Shown here: positions 60,401 through 64,000 of the stretch, one piece after another | Position numbering within the stretch: the stretch's first letter is position 1 | Layout of the letters: every line of letters begins with the position of its first letter | Assembly (NCBI GenBank): GCA_023846275.1 | Contig: CM043877.1 | Location: 12,073,107 to 12,137,106 of the forward strand | DNA from: Vanilla planifolia | Taxonomy: Eukaryota > Streptophyta > Magnoliopsida > Asparagales > Orchidaceae | DNA: 64,000 nt | Reading direction: 5' to 3' | The notes under the pieces: model-generated | Databases searched by the model: none | Seen by the model: the letters and a program-made list of their open reading frames with translations, nothing else | Told to the model about the DNA's origin: nothing | Made by a program: the position numbers and the translations under genes

Positions 60401-63400
60401 CAATCAAACCTAATTTCTCAATTCGTCAAATCCAATCAATTCTAGCAAAAGCCATAATCATCACAATTTGTTTATTTTAGCCAACAAATAGTCCAAATTC
60501 TATACAACTTATTAATATGGAATAGAGTTGATTGTTTACTCTAACAAAGAAGAAAAACAAACCAAGAGGAAGTTGAACCACGAACACAATTTGAGTTGGT
60601 CTAAGATGTTGAATCTAATCCATAATCTTCTTATACTTGACAATATTTAAGTAACACTAATCTTGAATCTCATGAGTCATTTATTAAAAACTCTTGTTGT
60701 TTTTATTTCCTTGAGGAAAATAATTAGAATATGCACAAATTGTCTTATTTATAATTTTTTTTTCATATAAAGGGCTCTCATTAAATTTTCTTGTTTTTAT
60801 TATGATTCTCAATAATATCTAGATTTCTACCAACATTAAAAGGATTCAAAGTTTTGGAATGGGGAGTTGTTTGGGAAAAAATTTGTGCTTTGGAGAAAGA
60901 TAAAACATGAGAAGTTGTAGAGTTATCAAAAAGGAAACGTGCAATTAGTTGCAATGGGTATTCACTTTGAAATATAAAGCATTTGAAAATGTGGAAAGAT
61001 TCAAAGCTCAATTTTTGCAAAGGGTTTCACTCACTCTTATGGAAAGATCTTTGAATTATTCTGAATATAAATTCATTATCACTATACTTTTGCTTTAGCT
61101 GCCCAATTCAACATATTTAGAATTTTGTTAGAATCAGGAGCTATCTTGGTTTGGCATCTTCATCAACAGATAGGATGCTAGAAGTACATTTCTAAATAGG
61201 ACTTTTAAAAGAAATCTATAAGGAGATCCCTTTAGGTTTGAACTCACAAACTTGTACTAAGAATGTTTGTAAACTTAAGAAATTCTTATATGACCTCCAT
61301 TTATATCTTCAAGCATGGTTTGACAAATTTGTAAAAGTTTTTAAAAAGAAATGATATAGAGTTAAGCTGATTATATAATATTTTTTTAGATATTCTTCTA
61401 AAAGCAAGACAATTGTTATCTTAGTCTATGTTGTTGATATCATCTTAATAGAAGATTATACTAAAGATTTTCTTGTTTTTAAAAAATCTATCTAGAGATT
61501 TTGAAATTAATGATCTTAAAGACCTCATTTATTTTCTTTGGGATGAAAATTACACAGTTAAGTGATTATTATGTAGTCATGTATGAATTAGATTTTTTAT
61601 GAGGAACAATGATTCTAAGATGTAAACTAATTGACACTCATTTGTATTGTACAAAAAGCTAAGAAAAGATGGTTTTGTGGACAAGAGAAAATATCAAAGG
61701 TTTGTTGGAAAACTCATTTATCTCTTGGATATTATGTTGGACATTTATTTTTTTGTTAGTTTGGGAGCTAATTTCTAAACAATCATACTGAGGAACATAT
61801 GAATACAACATATCATATCCTTATACGTGTTAAAGTGATACTAGAAAAGGGACTTTTCTTCTAGCGATTAACTATTGAAATTTATATTGATGCTCATTGG
61901 GTTGGTTTAATAATTTATTGAATATCAATCTCATAATGTTTTTTGTATCTATAAGGTAATCTTGTTGCTTGGTATAATAAGAAGCAATCTGTTTTAACCC
62001 AAAAAATGCTTAAAGCTAAATTCAGGTTTATGACGGACAATTTGTGAAGGAATTTGGTTAAAACATGTGCTTGGTGAACTAAAAATCCTAGTTATAATTT
62101 TTATAATTTTATTTCTTAAGTTATAAACTTATTTATATGTCATACCAATCTAGGATAATATATTATTCATTTTTTAGCATATATAACAAAATTTCATTTT
62201 TAGTGCATGATTGCATTTATGCACATTGATTTCCATATAAATTGGATAATGAAAATGTTCTGATGACATATAAAATTGCATGCCAATGGAATACAAATGA
62301 TTTTTAAGATAATCATAACATGTATTTGAGTAACGAAATACTAAATAATACATGAAATTATCTCAAGTGTGAGATATATCATAAATTAATTTAGTATTAT
62401 ATTTGTATCATAATTACTAGATTATTTGTTCGAATTTAAGATGAGAATGCCTATTTCAAAAATTTTTTTTGAATACCTATAAATGTAATTCATGGTTGTG
62501 AATAACTAAATGAATCTTTTTATTACATATATTACTTAAATCTTATAATTATTCAATTTAAGCTAACATTTTTGATTTTTCCTTTACCATTAATGTCAAT
62601 GTACCATACTTTATCTGTAACATACTATACATGTTATACAAATTGTCAATAACATATCGTTTGTTTGGATGACCATATTGTATCCTTCAAATAAACCACT
62701 AGCAACCCTATACAAAGTAATTTATTTTGTTATTCATTAGTCACTCCTAGCTTATGGTATCGTATGTAGGTTTCGTTAGGCATTACGTTCTATATAGAAC
62801 CTGATTGTGGTCATCCCAATTGTACTTCCCTTTTTTATTAACATTTATAACCTGTCGTACCATATGTTTGTTCCACTGTGTGGTACATTTAACTCCCTTT
62901 ACTAAGTGCTCCCTCATTTGTCTTTAAGTAATACTCAACTTTACTCTTACTGCTTTGCAAGTAATGTATTGTATGTTAAGCTAATGTACGATATGTCTAG
63001 TTTGTGTTGTTGTACATTAATCTAACAGATCCTATGCTATCATTCTTGCTAAATTGACTCAAGTCTTAATGTATGGGATGTTTGGTCTAATATATGATAC
63101 ATTTTCTTTATAGGCTGAATGAAACTTGCTAAATTTGCTTGGTTTCATCCAAATTCCACCTAAAGTTGCTCCAAATAATAAAACATAATTCCTATCATAT
63201 ATAATAGTTATACTTCTCCTGAATTCTTATAGAAAATCATTTAACAACAAAAGAATTATAATTTATTTCTTATTTTCTCAAATTTGTTGATCTATCCTTT
63301 GTTTTTGTCCTATTGTTGCAGCTATTCACTCCTTTCCTTGATTCTAATAGCAACAATAAAATCTTGTCCTAATTCCTTTGCTATTATTGAGCTTCTCCTT

Positions 63401-64000
63401 GTGACAAGTAGCAATAATTCTCCATTCTCCTTCTCTCTTCCTTTGCTTTTTCTTGCTCTTAGTTTCTTCTCCTTCTCACTCTCTTTGGCTCCCTCACACA
63501 GCAAGTTAGTCGAATCTCTCCACCTTAGCCACAACCATTTATCAGTTATCCAAAGTTAAGGGTGTAAGATTATATCTTGCAAAATTGTTTGTTTGTCTTT
63601 AATAATTCACAAAATGACATTTGTGTGAATTTCTTTAGAAAATCATAACTAAATATTTAGAATTTCAAAAATTACAAACTATTTTTGAATTTCTCTCAAT
63701 GAGTTCTTTATGGTCATATATGGTCCCAAGTGTTGAGTTGGTATTAGGCCTTTGAGTCTACCCAATAATCTAGACAAGTTGCCTTGCCCACCTAAATTAA
63801 TGGCTTTTGCTTTGGATTTGAGTTCTACCTCCCTTAATAATGGCTTGTCATTGATAGAGGACATTTTTGGTAATGGACATGAGTGAGATCTTGTGTCAAA
63901 TGTGGGAGACTAGGAGATTGAGTGATTGAATGGGGAAGCAAAAAGCGTCGAACTTGGCAAACTCGCTGTTGTTAAGTCCTAATGATGACATGGTAGCCTT
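47904..64000 (+). CDS. ORP1: oxysterol-binding-protein-related protein, plant ORP1 type, 5' part (two exons in window)
   Basis: ORP proteins bind sterols and phosphoinositides and move lipids at membrane contacts. The visible 295 residues give [15 protein letters not shown] at the start, as in plant ORP1-type proteins, a variable Gly/Ser/Glu-rich segment, a PH domain from [20 protein letters not shown] (about 93-112) to [18 protein letters not shown] in exon 2, and a helical segment ending LLDALRLLE. The ORD domain with its EQVSHHPP-type motif is not found. Its exons must lie beyond 64000, so intron 2 exceeds 10.7 kb, or the gene is truncated here. ATG at 47904 has A at -3 and gives the conserved N-terminus. 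Exon 1 is GC-rich, while exon 2 has ordinary composition. The paralogue number (ORP1A-D) cannot be fixed. Confidence 0.92.
48570..48870. repeat. intron duplication, copy A, left piece
   Basis: This piece matches 51900-52165 in order: TATTCACCCCAAATCA (48578) with TATTCACCCTAAATCA (51908), then GAAAGCATTGCCAAT with GAAAGCAATGCCAAT, TTTATCAACCTGGTTTCT with TTTATCAATTTGGTTTCT, and TTAGGAAGTTATAACAGC in both. The offset is about 3330 bp. Confidence 0.88.
48870..50060 (-). mobile_element. Ty1-copia (Ale/Retrofit-like) 3' part, degraded, minus strand
   Basis: On the minus strand the order is RT motif YVNDILLT (49939-49959; YVDD with D to N), then KKFVTKDLN (about 49873-49899, parallel to KEFVTKDLG), RNase H blocks [11 protein letters not shown] (49180-49212) and NDTYAPS-stop (49050-49070), a polypurine tract (49039-49050, read as TTGAGGGAGAG) and an LTR start TGTTATAG at 49038. 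The pattern ERTKHIEVDCHFIRE...NIYAPA-stop-GGVL is typical of the Ale/Retrofit group. Limits are approximate. The reading is full of stops. Confidence 0.85.
51740..51850. repeat. intron duplication, copy A, right piece
   Basis: This piece matches 52450-52560 at an offset of 711 bp: TTGTTTCAATGTTTGTTCTG in both, then GATGTGGGAACCAAATTCTC with GATGTGGGGATTAAATGCTC, and CTGACTT. Confidence 0.85.
51900..52560. repeat. intron duplication, copy B (uninterrupted)
   Basis: This is the continuous copy. Its left end matches 48570-48870 and its right end matches 51740-51850. Confidence 0.85.
52875..53231 (+). CDS. ORP1: ORP1-type exon 2 (PH domain end, helical region)
   Basis: The acceptor GGCTTTAG and donor GTAACTT bound 119 codons, phase 0 on both sides. 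The exon begins [20 protein letters not shown], continues [20 protein letters not shown] (the last PH helix with its Trp), then a Leu/Glu/Lys-rich helical stretch ending [13 protein letters not shown]. In the family the next exon starts TEK(V/I)xLE, which was not found in the window. Confidence 0.94.
53232..55080. other. start of ORP intron 2, nothing recognised
   Basis: AT-rich intron follows the GTAACTT donor. Open frames at 53400-53645 and 53978-54211 have no motif and are not continuations of the ORP protein. Confidence 0.6.
55080..57650. repeat. diverged tandem array, about 500-640 bp unit, about 4.5 copies
   Basis: Landmarks recur in fixed order. CATATCCTTTCAAG variants lie at 55381, 55889, 56524 and 57150. 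CCAACATGCAT variants lie at 55579, 56071, 56712 (weak) and 57271. AACACCATTGCACTTTAT variants lie at about 55130, 56273 and 56926. Each unit also has GAGATGAATTATG and a TCATGAT...AAAATTGTCATTATT block. A partial last unit ends near 57650. One unit has a deletion, which explains the short step. Confidence 0.8.
58010..62150 (+). mobile_element. Ty1-copia element, degraded, plus strand, in ORP intron 2
   Basis: After the primer-binding site (58025), 58290-59100 is probably gag, weakly recognisable. Integrase follows (about 59500-60230): LIHSDV-, [14 protein letters not shown], AQQNGI-, KNRYFFL- and FWGE-type blocks, then SCVLKF. RT shows [16 protein letters not shown] (61264-61300), YVVDIIL (61425-61447; YVDD altered) and [13 protein letters not shown]. 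RNase H shows EIYIDAHW- (about 61875-61900) and KKQSV (61980-61995). The order IN before RT marks Ty1-copia. Stops and frameshifts abound. The 5' LTR start and the 3' LTR were not located. Confidence 0.85.
58025..58036 (+). promoter_or_regulatory. Ty1-copia primer-binding site
   Basis: TGATATCAGAGC directly follows an LTR-like end (TTTTACA, ending at 58024). The usual plant Ty1-copia site is TGGTATCAGAGC, complementary to initiator tRNA-Met; one base differs. Confidence 0.75.
62150..64000. other. end of window, nothing recognised
   Basis: The stretch is AT-rich, with a C/T-rich part at 63300-63560 that produces an open frame of low-complexity Leu/Ser. A minus-strand frame at 63679-63864 has no known motif. 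If the ORP gene is intact, this is still its second intron. Confidence 0.45.

Noticed and set aside
63284..63559. 91-codon Leu/Ser-rich frame
   Set aside because: Low-complexity C/T-rich sequence; the signal-peptide-like look is compositional.

Overview
The window is plant nuclear DNA, and specifically flowering-plant DNA. It is AT-rich, its genes are split by canonical GT-AG introns, and the space between exons is filled with old Ty3-gypsy and Ty1-copia retrotransposon remains. It holds two real genes, arranged head to head and about 15.8 kb apart. Almost no long ORF matches an exon; the genes were found by reading conserved protein blocks and joining exons by splice sites and phase. The GC-rich first exon of the second gene, set against AT-rich later sequence, and the very long introns would suit a large-genome angiosperm, perhaps a monocot. 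That placement is a weak inference.

Gene 1 (minus strand, 32120 down past position 1) is a plant homologue of RCC2 (TD-60), a beta-propeller protein built from RCC1 repeats. Sixteen coding exons, all in consistent phase, give about 456 residues before the window edge. Introns range from 62 bp to 12.8 kb, and three exons are only 24 to 31 nt. Its two 3'-most introns hold Ty3-gypsy debris: a pol linker fragment near 1.3 kb, an integrase near 6.3-6.9 kb, and a Tat-like element from about 10 to 16.1 kb with recognisable gag, protease, RT, RNase H and integrase and a 58-60 bp tandem repeat at its 3' end.

The intergenic region (32.1-47.9 kb) contains a strand-asymmetric tandem array with a unit of about 1.43 kb (34.43-39.68 kb). 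A 3118-bp solo LTR with a perfect 5-bp target duplication (39679-42796) breaks its last unit. Beyond it lies a diverged pair of direct repeats around a minus-strand Ty3-gypsy RNase H remnant.

Gene 2 (plus strand, from 47904) is an oxysterol-binding-protein-related protein of the plant ORP1 type. Exon 1 carries the N-terminus and most of the PH domain; exon 2 finishes the PH domain and starts the following helical region. The lipid-binding ORD exons are not found and should lie beyond 64000, so intron 2 exceeds 10.7 kb. Intron 1 shows an old tandem duplication of about 711 bp whose first copy was split by a minus-strand Ty1-copia (Ale/Retrofit-like) element. Intron 2 holds a diverged 500-640 bp tandem array (55.1-57.65 kb) followed by a degraded plus-strand Ty1-copia element (58.0-62.1 kb).

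No rRNA, tRNA, CRISPR or bacterial-type feature was seen. I found no convincing new biochemical system. The most unusual content is the 1.43-kb skewed array and the repeat architecture of the introns.
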